64,000 nucleotides of DNA from Effrenium voratum (Eukaryota > Sar > Dinophyceae > Suessiales > Symbiodiniaceae), in NCBI GenBank assembly GCA_963377175.1, contig CAUJNA010001446.1:30001-94000 (forward strand), given 5' to 3'. Position numbers and translations under genes: made by a program. Of the stretch, positions 17,101-24,476 are shown piece after piece (the first letter of the stretch is position 1; every line of letters starts with the position of its first letter). The notes under the pieces were generated by a model. It was not told the origin of the DNA. It ran no database searches and saw only the letters and a program-made list of their open reading frames with translations.

Positions 17101-20100
17101 TTGCAGCACGGCGTTGATGGCACCTTCCGAATTTTCATGCTGCACGGCAACGGCTGTTTGATAACTGGTGGCGTAATCTACAAAGTGGTAACAGTTGAAT
17201 TCTTGGCCTGCTTGGTTCTTCCAACTGATTCCATCCATGGCTACAATGTCACCAAAATCTAAATCGTCCTTGACTGCCGCTGACCTCTGAATCTTGGGTC
17301 TCTGCAACTCCTGGCAGGTTGAACACTTCATGTCCGCAACGGCATTGACCATGTCACTCGGCCAATTCTGCTGTCGGAGGACATTTTGCAATTTCTGGCA
17401 ATGTGGGTGACCAAGGTTTCCATGCACCTTGATGAGTGCCCTGCGCTGCTTGGGTGGCAGTTGCAAAAATGCCGGCCCATGATCACTCGAAGTCAAATCT
17501 ATGATTTCTCGTTGAGTGAGGTCCTCAGTCACGCCTTGCGATTCCAATCTCTGCAATTCGGCTTCGCCCTGCGGGTCAGGATCTCGCTCCCGTGGAGGCT
17601 CGGGCGGCTTTGTTTCACTGACATTCCCATACCCAATTATGCTAATGCTTGACGGTGGCATGGGACGGTAGATCTGCTTGGTCAACAATTTTTCCCATTT
17701 TTCCCAGTTTGGTTCCACTTCAATCTTTCCAGAACGTCTGTGAACAAAGGCCATGCGTCGGTACGGTGCTGCTCCAACGTCCTTTTCCTTGGCAAGTGGT
17801 TGATGTCTACTGACCCCTCTACCCACCATGACGTATTTTAGTTGGGCATCATTCCAAGCACTTTGCACGGCATCAAACAAGGCTCCTTGCTCAATCACCT
17901 GTCTTTCCCTTGGAGGTGCACTCCTACGGGCCAACTCAAAAATCGGCTCCCAAATTTCCTTCGGATCTGCCTGAATTCTGGGTCGTTTGCTGGACTCTGG
18001 AGTCTCTGGCTCGGGATATTCCCGGGGACGACGGATCTTGAAGCGAATCCTCCGCTTCTTCAGGATTTTAACGGCTTCACTTACGGCCGTGCCCGTCCCC
18101 GGTTCGGATTGGCGCTTGTTGGCCGGACGCTCGGACTGCACGGGAAATGCATCTGCCACAGTGACCGATGATGGCAATGCTGACTGAATCAACAACTTTG
18201 CTATTTGACGGGCGAACTTCCGTGGATACTGTTCAGTGAAAGTGGACCGATTCATCCTGCCAGTCTCTGTGACCACACTTCCTTGGACTTGCTGATGTGA
18301 GTGGTCTCGGTTACAGAACCGATTCGAAAGCATCTGCCACATGCGATCATCTGTGGTCAGGACGTTCATTCGCTTTCGAATTGGCATTCCGGATTCCGGA
18401 TCACAAAGCTGACCGACACGACACATGTCAAAACGGCAGGACTTCGTGTTCTGGTGCACCGGTTTCATCTCAGGGCAATCAAACATCTTGGATCCCTCTG
18501 GTTGCTCCCAATGCAAATGTCCACCCATCTGAACCTGATGTTCTGCCAGCACGATTCCTAGGGCAATTTGCCAGCACGCATCTGCACGATTCTGGCACGC
18601 TTGCTCCCAGGCTTCTAGCGACCGGCTGGCATTGAACTGTGACCATTTGCACCAGGCCTTGCACACCGGACTGAACCACACATGCTTCGGCTTCCGTTGC
18701 ACCAGGTGTTGAAACAATGTGCGACGCCCGGAGGTGGTGCTCAGATCAGCACTCCCTTGATGCATGCGGATTGCCCTGCCTCCCAATTGATTGACCTGGT
18801 GAGTGATCTGGCTTTGGTGGCTACAAAACACTTCAAGAACGTCAATCTGGTACTTAATGGGCGATCCCTTAACACTCTGACGGGTTTCCTCTAATTCCTT
18901 GTTGAATTGATTTACCCAGGTCCGAATCTTTCCGGCCGGAGTGAGGGACCTGTCGACTGGCATGCTGTGCAAACATTCCCGGGGAACCGTATGAAGCGCA
19001 TCATGCCACTGTTGATCACTGACTGTTGGCGTATGCTGTCTGAAATTGTCTGGTGGCATGTGGCTTGTTTGCACACTCTCGGATGCGCTCACATGTCCGT
19101 CTCGGTGCCCTTCAGCCGGTCCCGCTGATGCAGGTGTTGGATCACCTCCTGCAAGGCCTTCTCGATGTTGCACATCCGGCTCTGCAGTGCCTGCACATCC
19201 GAGTCGGTCTGGCTTCCCTGAGACTGGTCCTGTTGCGGGATCTGCCACTGGTCCTCGTCCTCCTCCCACTTGGTGATCTGATCCTTGGGACTCTGTTTCA
19301 ATGCCACTGCCATTCTCTTCAGCTGACTGGGCTGTTCCTCCATCTCCAACGTCCTCAGATGCACATACTGGATGAACGTCTGGTGCTCGCGCTTGCTGGA
19401 CCCCTCGTAGTGGCTCACAAACCAACTGGTCCACTTCAGGTCGCTGAATGCCTTGGCAAATGACTGTCCCTTCTTGGCCGCTCCAAATGCGATCTTCTCG
19501 TGCTCCAGTTCGTCCCTCGTGAGAGTCTCGACTGGTGGCTGTGTCTCTTCCTGGATCATCTTCTGAAGGTTCTTGAGGCGGTCGGCCAGTGCTAGCGACA
19601 TTGGTGTCTCTCGGACGTTTCACTTCGTGGTCGGTGACACCCTGCACACTGGCTTGAGCACACTGATCATTCAGATTCGCATTATCACTTGGCAACTCAC
19701 CTCTACATTTGCTCAAGGGGCTCACGGTCTGGAAAGGCTCAATCTGGATTGCACTCACTCTGACTTTCAGCTCACACGGAGCGGGCGGTGCAGCATCTAT
19801 TGTGCTATGGCTGATAAGGGCCGTGTCACTCAGGTCATCTGGCAATATGTCATTGAAATCAAGCAGAAACAGATTTCGGCTGGACAAATGCACGGTCACT
19901 GTTTTCTGAAGTTTCTGGAATGTGATTTCTTGCCGACCTGTGTCTATGACAGCTCCCAGTGAACACAGCAATGCATTCGAAATGAGAAATGGTGTGCCGC
20001 CTTCTACAACTGCAATTTTCACACACAGCCCCTGCTTGTTGATTGGTACCATGAGTGCGGTGTGGCTCGTGAGGGTGCTTTGATTTCCAAAACGAAACAC

Positions 20101-21582
20101 CATGCGGCAAGCACACTTTCTGACACTCTGGCGTACCAACTTCGGCAACCCATCCAAAAACTCTGACACCTGCCGACTTCCCATGACGCTCTGTGAGGCT
20201 CCGAGGTCCACAACACCTTTGGTTCCATGTGACGCAAACAACGTTTCCATCACTTCAGTGTTGGAGGCGTGTTGGGAAGTGGCTGGAATCAACGGTGGCT
20301 CCTGCTTTTCACTTCTTCGGCGGATCACTTCTCTAAGATTCCTGCGTGCGGGCCAGGAAACTGTGGTGTGACATGCTGTGAAAACCTCATGGACCTCCTT
20401 TGAACACAAATCTGACATGGATGAGTCCTGAAAGTTCAGGGCGATCTCTGGAATCTGCATGAGGGCTTCCGACGTGTTGTGCTGGGGTTCACTTCCGGAT
20501 GCGGCAAATGACACTGGATACTGACCACTGGAGGCTGACTGCTGTCCCTTGTTCGGGCACTCTTGTTTCCAGTGACCACGCTGCCCACACAACCTGCAGT
20601 TGGACTCCATGATGCGCTGTGACAAGGTCTTCTTGCCTTGTCCCTTGCCGGAAGTCCATTTGCCTTTGGACTTGCCCTTGCCTTTGCGAGGAGCCCAAAA
20701 ACCACGGTACTTGGCCTTGTCCCCCAAACGTCTGCGGGCATCCTGATATGTGGAAAACAGTGCGGCGAGCTCGGTATCATTTTGCAAGGTCTCGGTGGCC
20801 GCATCCTCAAACTGAGCCACCAGAATTGCATCTTCATCTCCTTCACACCGCAACTGCTCCTGAATGTCTTCCTCTGTGAGACCCTCCATCTGAAAGGCAT
20901 CTGCATCTTCCCCTTCATCTTCTCCGGCATCTTCTAGATGAAGTGTGGCCTGATCATAGGTCTTGTTGCGACTCTTCTTGATGCCCGTGTAGTCCTGAAA
21001 GAAACTTGTGCCCAACATCCGAACTGCCGCATTCACCTTCGGCATGGTAAGGACATTGCCGGCCTCTGCTCCACTCTCCACGAGAACGCGCTTCTTGTCC
21101 TCGGGTGCGAGTTGAGAGTTCCTCAAAACAACATAGGCTTGGAGCTCTTTGATGTCGAGCCCTTTCTGTAACATCTCCAACCATGCCACATCTGCTCTGG
21201 CCAGGTAGGAGTCGTTTGTCTCATCTCCCTTCTGAGTGATCTTGAATAAGGCTCGCTCGGCGGCTTCAAACTTCTTCTCCAATGGCACTTGACCCCAAGT
21301 GCCTCCCAGGATGGAAATTATCTTCTTCACCGCCTCCATGTCGCCCGTCTTGAGCTCTGCCTGTTGTAACTGAAGCTTCTGAAAGGCTGATCCACTGCAA
21401 CCCAAGATCAACCTGGTGATGAGCTCCGGGTACTTGTCCTTCGGCCAGACATTGGCCACCAACTCCACCTTCTGCGACCATGTCTCCAAATTCTCTCCAC
21501 GGCTCGGGTCGAAATTCGGCACGAGCTGCGCGATCTGCGTGGGAACCCCTGTGAATCCCCCTCCTGTTTCTCCCTGCGCCAT
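14161..21582 (-). CDS. Gag-Pol polyprotein of Ty1/copia element, 2473 aa
   Basis: One frame with no stop. Order by approximate residue: Gag 1-320; zinc knuckle CRLCGQRGHWKQEC at 328-341; aspartic protease motif VVDLGASQSVMG at 456-467 (Leu where DTGAS is usual); low-complexity linker 590-870; a Rossmann-type methyltransferase-like region 910-1135 (VLEVFCSHQSQIT, HVWFSPVCKAW, HWEQP). Integrase follows at 1385-1560: zinc-binding HGNLGH...CSTC, catalytic D about 1445 (AMDG), D about 1508 (HVDSAGE), E about 1542 (KAERHGG). Reverse transcriptase at 1900-2110 shows SFDVKTAFLRG and HVDDGL (catalytic Asp pair kept). RNase H at 2240-2425 shows SDAS, AAETMAL, TDCKSLYD and ADALTK. The ATG at 21582 is 160 nt from the 5' LTR. 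All core catalytic residues are kept, so it may be active. The methyltransferase-like insert is not part of the standard Ty1/copia set. Confidence 0.93.
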   Translation of the reverse strand: MAQGETGGGFTGVPTQIAQLVPNFDPSRGENLETWSQKVELVANVWPKDKYPELITRLILGCSGSAFQKLQLQQAELKTGDMEAVKKIISILGGTWGQVPLEKKFEAAERALFKITQKGDETNDSYLARADVAWLEMLQKGLDIKELQAYVVLRNSQLAPEDKKRVLVESGAEAGNVLTMPKVNAAVRMLGTSFFQDYTGIKKSRNKTYDQATLHLEDAGEDEGEDADAFQMEGLTEEDIQEQLRCEGDEDAILVAQFEDAATETLQNDTELAALFSTYQDARRRLGDKAKYRGFWAPRKGKGKSKGKWTSGKGQGKKTLSQRIMESNCRLCGQRGHWKQECPNKGQQSASSGQYPVSFAASGSEPQHNTSEALMQIPEIALNFQDSSMSDLCSKEVHEVFTACHTTVSWPARRNLREVIRRRSEKQEPPLIPATSQHASNTEVMETLFASHGTKGVVDLGASQSVMGSRQVSEFLDGLPKLVRQSVRKCACRMVFRFGNQSTLTSHTALMVPINKQGLCVKIAVVEGGTPFLISNALLCSLGAVIDTGRQEITFQKLQKTVTVHLSSRNLFLLDFNDILPDDLSDTALISHSTIDAAPPAPCELKVRVSAIQIEPFQTVSPLSKCRGELPSDNANLNDQCAQASVQGVTDHEVKRPRDTNVASTGRPPQEPSEDDPGRDTATSRDSHEGRTGAREDRIWSGQEGTVICQGIQRPEVDQLVCEPLRGVQQARAPDVHPVCASEDVGDGGTAQSAEENGSGIETESQGSDHQVGGGRGPVADPATGPVSGKPDRLGCAGTAEPDVQHREGLAGGDPTPASAGPAEGHRDGHVSASESVQTSHMPPDNFRQHTPTVSDQQWHDALHTVPRECLHSMPVDRSLTPAGKIRTWVNQFNKELEETRQSVKGSPIKYQIDVLEVFCSHQSQITHQVNQLGGRAIRMHQGSADLSTTSGRRTLFQHLVQRKPKHVWFSPVCKAWCKWSQFNASRSLEAWEQACQNRADACWQIALGIVLAEHQVQMGGHLHWEQPEGSKMFDCPEMKPVHQNTKSCRFDMCRVGQLCDPESGMPIRKRMNVLTTDDRMWQMLSNRFCNRDHSHQQVQGSVVTETGRMNRSTFTEQYPRKFARQIAKLLIQSALPSSVTVADAFPVQSERPANKRQSEPGTGTAVSEAVKILKKRRIRFKIRRPREYPEPETPESSKRPRIQADPKEIWEPIFELARRSAPPRERQVIEQGALFDAVQSAWNDAQLKYVMVGRGVSRHQPLAKEKDVGAAPYRRMAFVHRRSGKIEVEPNWEKWEKLLTKQIYRPMPPSSISIIGYGNVSETKPPEPPRERDPDPQGEAELQRLESQGVTEDLTQREIIDLTSSDHGPAFLQLPPKQRRALIKVHGNLGHPHCQKLQNVLRQQNWPSDMVNAVADMKCSTCQELQRPKIQRSAAVKDDLDFGDIVAMDGISWKNQAGQEFNCYHFVDYATSYQTAVAVQHENSEGAINAVLQGWIQWAGAPYHLHVDSAGELNSDMFASFLQRFNIRGTTIAAEGHWQNAKAERHGGILQEILNRMDRDVGIPDFHEFQCALAQACMVKNQWTRVRGFPPEVLVFGKLSRVAASVTSDVEIPAHALAESQTPEGVRFRRELQRREAARRAFVQLDNDQAIRRALVSRPRPFRSDFKPGDWVMVWKTKKVGDGAWIGPMKVVQQEGQEVTWVTMSGKLFRAPPEHVRPTSAVEFSKVEHQGPTQQIIPPGVVQLQDWTRVPDTLTIPRTRAPATGAPPEIPSGSHSRPDQSAPTSEHPERNPEIEQPDVEPSVSRAPSQTETSGIPEIGETRVPDGVEVPVPEDDASLFQSTEAWKCEVFLTAADLDRWAHHGEEEHLGLVVSAAKRQKSEVKLAGLQPEEQKLFQAAKHQEVASWLDTGTVTKILRHQLPEENILRCRWILTWKDVDADNTKVPQKPSKKAKARLVVLGYEDPEIENIPRDSPTLSRLGRMLLLQMIASRGWKLSSFDVKTAFLRGSAKDQRLLGMEPPSEMREQMKLQPSEICQLLKGAYGRVDAPYLWYEEFRKTLLGLNFQVSPFDPCLFLHVDPRTNTVHGAIGVHVDDGLCGGDAVFDDAIQQLEKIFPFGAKKSEVFKFTGIQIRQERSGKIVLQQEEYVKDIDPIVLARSRRNNPEESVSESERQQFRALIGSLQYAAVNTRPDLSHRLGLMQGRVNQAQVQDLIDGNRLLHEAKANSQVSIQIQPIPFQDVRFLTFSDASFMSAKTTDAYQGMFIFATNTQLEVNQRSPVNPISWHSKKIQKVVTSTLAAETMALAQALDNVSWIRLFWSWMISPSDAWKLGDQTLLKLPPAIASVTYSEEEVPPIPVSAQGLTGTTTATDCKSLYDLVSRTAPPNCQEFRVLLQARLIKEQLKSGITLRWVPSGAQIADALTKAMDPTAIRTCLQLGRYALQDEGEMLKTRANAKARLAWLKANGEPSSEDA
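19089..19601 (-). CDS. Alternative-frame ORF overlapping the polyprotein linker, 170 aa
   Basis: In the frame shifted by +1 from the polyprotein, an ATG at 19601 opens 170 codons. The translation looks like a real folded protein: a helical start (MSLALADRLKNLQKMIQEET), a compact motif (FGAAKKGQSFAKAFSDLKW then WFVSHYEGSSKREH), and a C-terminal coiled-coil-like helix (LQSRMCNIEKALQEVIQHL). The polyprotein frame over the same bases is Gly/Asp/Ser/Pro-rich with no motif. From memory, an F-G-K-G-SF..AF.D..W...F..HY..S.K.EH motif recurs in dinoflagellate retroelement proteins. Either this is a true overlapping gene, perhaps reached by frameshifting or an internal transcript, or two compensating frameshifts threw an ancestral domain out of frame. 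Confidence 0.55.
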   Translation of the reverse strand: MSLALADRLKNLQKMIQEETQPPVETLTRDELEHEKIAFGAAKKGQSFAKAFSDLKWTSWFVSHYEGSSKREHQTFIQYVHLRTLEMEEQPSQLKRMAVALKQSPKDQITKWEEDEDQWQIPQQDQSQGSQTDSDVQALQSRMCNIEKALQEVIQHLHQRDRLKGTETDM

Positions 21583-21728
21583 TGCAACCAGCGAATGCGG
21601 TCCTCAAAACTGCAATCACCCAACTGCAAAAGCCACTGCACCTGGTCTCTCGTTCAGACCTCCGGTTTCTTTCCACCTCCCTGGCCTATCGTCCAGGCCG
21701 CCGGCAGCGTCTCCCTGAGACTGAAGCT

Positions 21729-21740
21729 GCTCCGCTACCA
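21729..21740 (-). promoter_or_regulatory. Primer-binding site, Met-tRNA-like
   Basis: On the element strand, TGGTAGCGGAGC follows the 5' LTR after one spacer base. It is complementary to a tRNA 3' end reading GCTCCGCTACCA. This is one base from the acceptor of animal initiator tRNA-Met (TCTGCTACCA), the usual primer class of Ty1/copia elements. The dinoflagellate tRNA itself was not checked. Confidence 0.6.
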
Positions 21741-21741
21741 A

Positions 21742-21908
21742 TGTAAATCCCCAGGCGACCTCGCCTACCGAGAGCTCCTCCGCGACCTTTTCCCCGTGGC
21801 GCCACGCCCTCTAAGGTCTTTCCCCTAAACCTGAGCCCCTGGGCAAACGGATTCACATCGGCTGCAATCTGCTGACGAACATCTCCAAGCGAAGGCACAC
21901 GATTGACA
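21742..21908 (-). repeat. 5' LTR (167 bp)
   Basis: Begins TGTAAATCCCCAGGCGACCT and ends ACGATTGACA in + orientation; 166 of 167 bases match the LTR at 13954-14120. On the element's strand it should carry the promoter, but no TATA box is evident, which is usual for dinoflagellates. Confidence 0.95.
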
Positions 21909-22179
21909 GACCCCCAGTAAAAATGAACAGAACCAACAAACTAAAAAACCAAACAACATGCCAAGAACAGTGAAATAATGGTTATTTTTCCGGGCTATGA
22001 GGCATTGAAGCCCCCCAAGGTTGACCCCGGATTCATGAACCCCTGCATTTTAAACGGGGAAGTGTTCCAGTTTCGTGGTTTTCCCCGCCAAACCAGGGGT
22101 CCTAGAGATAGGACGCGTCTATATTTGTCCACATGTACCACGGTCCATGCCCAGTAACATAACACCGATTGAAACCCAG

Positions 22180-22776
22180 GCAGGCTGTACTAATGAGAGA
22201 TATTACTCCTGGGTTCTCGTTCCTTCCACGAAAACCCAGGCTGTACTACCAAAAATACTCCGGGGGGTTCAGAAGTTCCTTCGCCAAAGTCTTTGGTCTC
22301 CATCCCCACTAAACCCAGGCAGGCTCCACTACCGAAAAATACTCCGGGGGTTCCCGATCAGAAGGAACATTCTCTTCCGGGACCAAATGGTGGGAGGGCA
22401 GTACTACTGAGAGAATCTCCGTGGTTCAAATAATCCTATGTACCAGGATCCATCCCCACTAAAGCCCAGGCTGTGCTACTGAAAAAATCCTCCGGGGTTC
22501 GGAAGTTCCGTCGCCAAAGTCTTTGGTCAAACCCAGGCAGGCGGCACTTTCCGAAAAATCATTCCCCCTTGATAGGTTCCCAATCAGAAGTTCCTTGGTC
22601 ACACGTTCGCCACCCTCGTTGGCCAAAGAATAGGGAAGTACCCAAATCAAACCACCAACTCCCCCCCCCAAAACGAAAAAAAACATCAAACCACACAACC
22701 CCCACCCCCCCACCCCAAAAAAAAAGAAAAGAACAAAACAACAACTAGAAACGGAAGGTACCCCTTCGCCAAAGTC
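22180..22776. repeat. Local dispersed repeats (CCAGGCAGGCT / CGCCAAAGTC units)
   Basis: A composite unit recurs three to four times with insertions: CCCAGGCAGGCT..ACTACCG, then AAAAATACTCCGGGGGTTC, then GAAGTTCCTTCGCCAAAGTC. The last module also abuts the end of the exon at 22777. This may be an array of intron-derived or nested non-autonomous elements. A CACCCCCCA/polyA stretch at 22,655-22,740 interrupts it. Confidence 0.5.
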
Positions 22777-22863
22777 GTAGCGTCAGGGCCCCCTTGGCGC
22801 TCTTCACCTTGGCATCGTCCCAGGTCCGAAGTCCACTCGGCAGCTCCTCGCCAAGACGCAGGC
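22777..22863 (-). CDS. Candidate internal exon
   Basis: Acceptor CTGGCAG precedes a strongly coding-like frame reading LRLGEELPSGLRTWDDAK then VKSAKGALTL. The downstream boundary would be a GA donor (CTAC|GACTTTGGCG) formed by the local repeat module. Codons are G/C-ending and CpG-rich, unlike the surrounding DNA, and the other frames look less like protein. The parent gene and family are unknown. Confidence 0.4.
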
Positions 22864-24370
22864 CTGCCAGGACCCAGGCCCAAAGAAAAACAAATCCCAA
22901 AACCGCGTGGTTGTTGCTCTGCTTTTTTTGTTTCTTTGGGGGCGGGGGGGGGGTCAGTATGTGTTTGATGTTTCTTGTTTGTTTGTGTTTGTTGACGAGG
23001 GGGGGGGGGATGTGATTGCTTTCTTTTTCAATGGGGGGAGGGGGACGTTCGTTTTCTTTTTGAATCGGGAGGGGGGGGATGTGGTTGCTTCTTTCTTTTC
23101 TTGAGGGGGGGGAATCGGGGGGATGTGTTTGCCCCTTTCTTCTTTGTGGGGGGCGGGGGGATGTGTTTTTTTTTTTTTTTTGGGGGGGGGGTCAGTATGT
23201 GTTGTTTTTTCCTCTTTGTTTGTCTTTTTGAGGGGGGGGAAATGTGATTGTTTTCTTTTTCAATGGGGGGAGGGGGACGTGTGCGTTTTCTTTTTGAATC
23301 GGGAGGGGGGGGGATGTCGTTGCTTCTTTCTTTTCTTGAGGGGGATGTGGTTGCTTCTTTCTTTTTGTGGGGGGGGATGTGTTTGCGTCTCTGTTTTTTT
23401 TTTTTGGGGGGGGGGTCGCCCAAAAAATGACGAGCCACCCGTACTGTGGATTGGCGAATTCCTTTTTGAACCTAAGAAGCCCTGAATGATTTGATTCCCC
23501 GCGATAAACACCAAAAAATAATAGTTTCCCATGGAATTACAGCGGGAGTTCGTCCACCCACATCATTACTCCCTCTCCATTTGCTAAAGTTCCCTGGAAA
23601 AAAATGCAAGATATGCCCACTAGCTTGCGAAACAACACCACTACACTCTTGGCTTATCTGGGCGGTCCTCAGATCCTTTAGTGGGAAAGCTTGCTTTTAG
23701 TGGGCACCACCTTTCAGCTAAAAACCTGCCGAGCCTTTCTGGACCCGGACGATGCGCTGGTTCCGAACCGCCCCAGTTCTGGGAAGCCCGACGGTGTAGC
23801 CATTTGATTTCTCTTTTCATGTCACAATGTGGGGGTTGTCTCGTCTTGAGTGTACCCAACTTTGCTTGAGGGGCCTAAAGGCAAACACCATGAGGACAAC
23901 CATTCTAGTATCCGTTTGTTTGACGGTTAAAGGTGAACCAAGAGGAACACCATTTTCGTATCCATGTTTTTGTTGGGTTTCAATTGCAAACCCCCCCTTT
24001 GCGCTTCTCGCATCCCATCCCCTTTCGCATCCGACATCCCGCATCCCGCGCCCCGAGCCTGGCTTGCTGGGGTCAAAGTGGAGCTCCGCCCGCAGCGCCT
24101 TCTCCCCCTCGCCTTGGTTGCTGGATGGACCCCCCTGCAAAAAGTTCTCAACTGTTGGGGGGGTTTGGGGAGTGCTAGGAAAAGTCTGCTTGCACCATGT
24201 GTTGACACTTTCTGTGGCCAAGGGTTCACAACAGGGACAATGATGCTTGGTTGCTGTTGATGCCTCTGCAAAAAGTTCTTCACTTTTTGGGCGTTTGGTG
24301 GGAAAAAACCCTTGATTTCAACCAAGAAGTAAAAATTTAAAGATCCGTTGCCCAATAGCAGTCAAGTGGC
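22864..24370. other. Gene-poor stretch with G-rich tract
   Basis: Apart from the G-rich block (22,920-23,425) and a degenerate family-1 TIR element at about 23,444-23,563, only weak coding-like islands are seen. One is near 23,718-23,800 (+ strand, RAFLDPDDALVPNRPSSGKP between AG and GT). Another is near 24,064-24,115 (minus, EGEKALRAELHFDPSKPG). Confidence 0.3.
22920..23425 (+). repeat. G/T-rich strand-asymmetric minisatellite
   Basis: Runs of 7-11 G alternate with T-rich spacers (TTTTCTTTTTGAATCGGGAG, GATGTGGTTGCTTCTTTC). The + strand is almost devoid of A-rich or C-rich segments. Longer modules of about 60-110 nt recur. G-quadruplex formation on the + strand is likely. ORFs across it on either strand (Pro/Lys/His-rich on minus, Gly/Phe/Cys-rich on plus) are composition artefacts. 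Confidence 0.8.
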
Positions 24371-24476
24371 TCTGCCGGAAGCTAGCCACCAGCTGGTGGT
24401 ACTGCGAGGCGTCCAAACGGCCCTCCTCCGCGGCTCTCGGAGCACGGCGGAGGGCGTAGCGCTTGACGGCTACACG
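24371..24476 (-). CDS. Candidate internal exon
   Basis: After a TAACAG acceptor the minus strand reads RVAVKRYALRRAPRAAEEG then RLDASQYHQLVASFRQ, with a GC donor (CAGA|GCCACTTG). The charge balance and G/C-ending codons favour this over the + strand frame, which is also open. It may belong to the same minus-strand transcription unit as other exons to the left and right. Family unknown. Confidence 0.38.

Larger units (their letters stand above)
13948..21914 (-). mobile_element. Complete Ty1/copia LTR retrotransposon
   Basis: The element occupies 13954-21908 on the minus strand and is bracketed by a 6-bp target duplication GACCCC (13948-13953 and 21909-21914). It has two 167-bp LTRs that begin TG and end CA, a primer site next to the 5' LTR, a short purine stretch (GGGAG) next to the 3' LTR, and a single uninterrupted polyprotein. 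Protease, integrase, reverse transcriptase and RNase H occur in that order, the Ty1/copia order. LTRs differ at one base of 167, so insertion was recent, and nothing obviously disables it. It sits inside an older repeat, a second copy of which at about 31.73-31.92 kb lacks the insertion. Confidence 0.95.

Noticed and set aside
14131..21828. Many + strand ORFs of 60-140 aa across the retrotransposon
   Set aside because: Antisense shadows of the intact minus-strand polyprotein; none has motifs. Only the minus-strand alternative frame at 19089-19601 was kept.
22900..23530. Pro/Lys/His-rich and Gly/Phe-rich ORFs
   Set aside because: Direct translations of the G-run minisatellite; no splice sites or independent coding signal.
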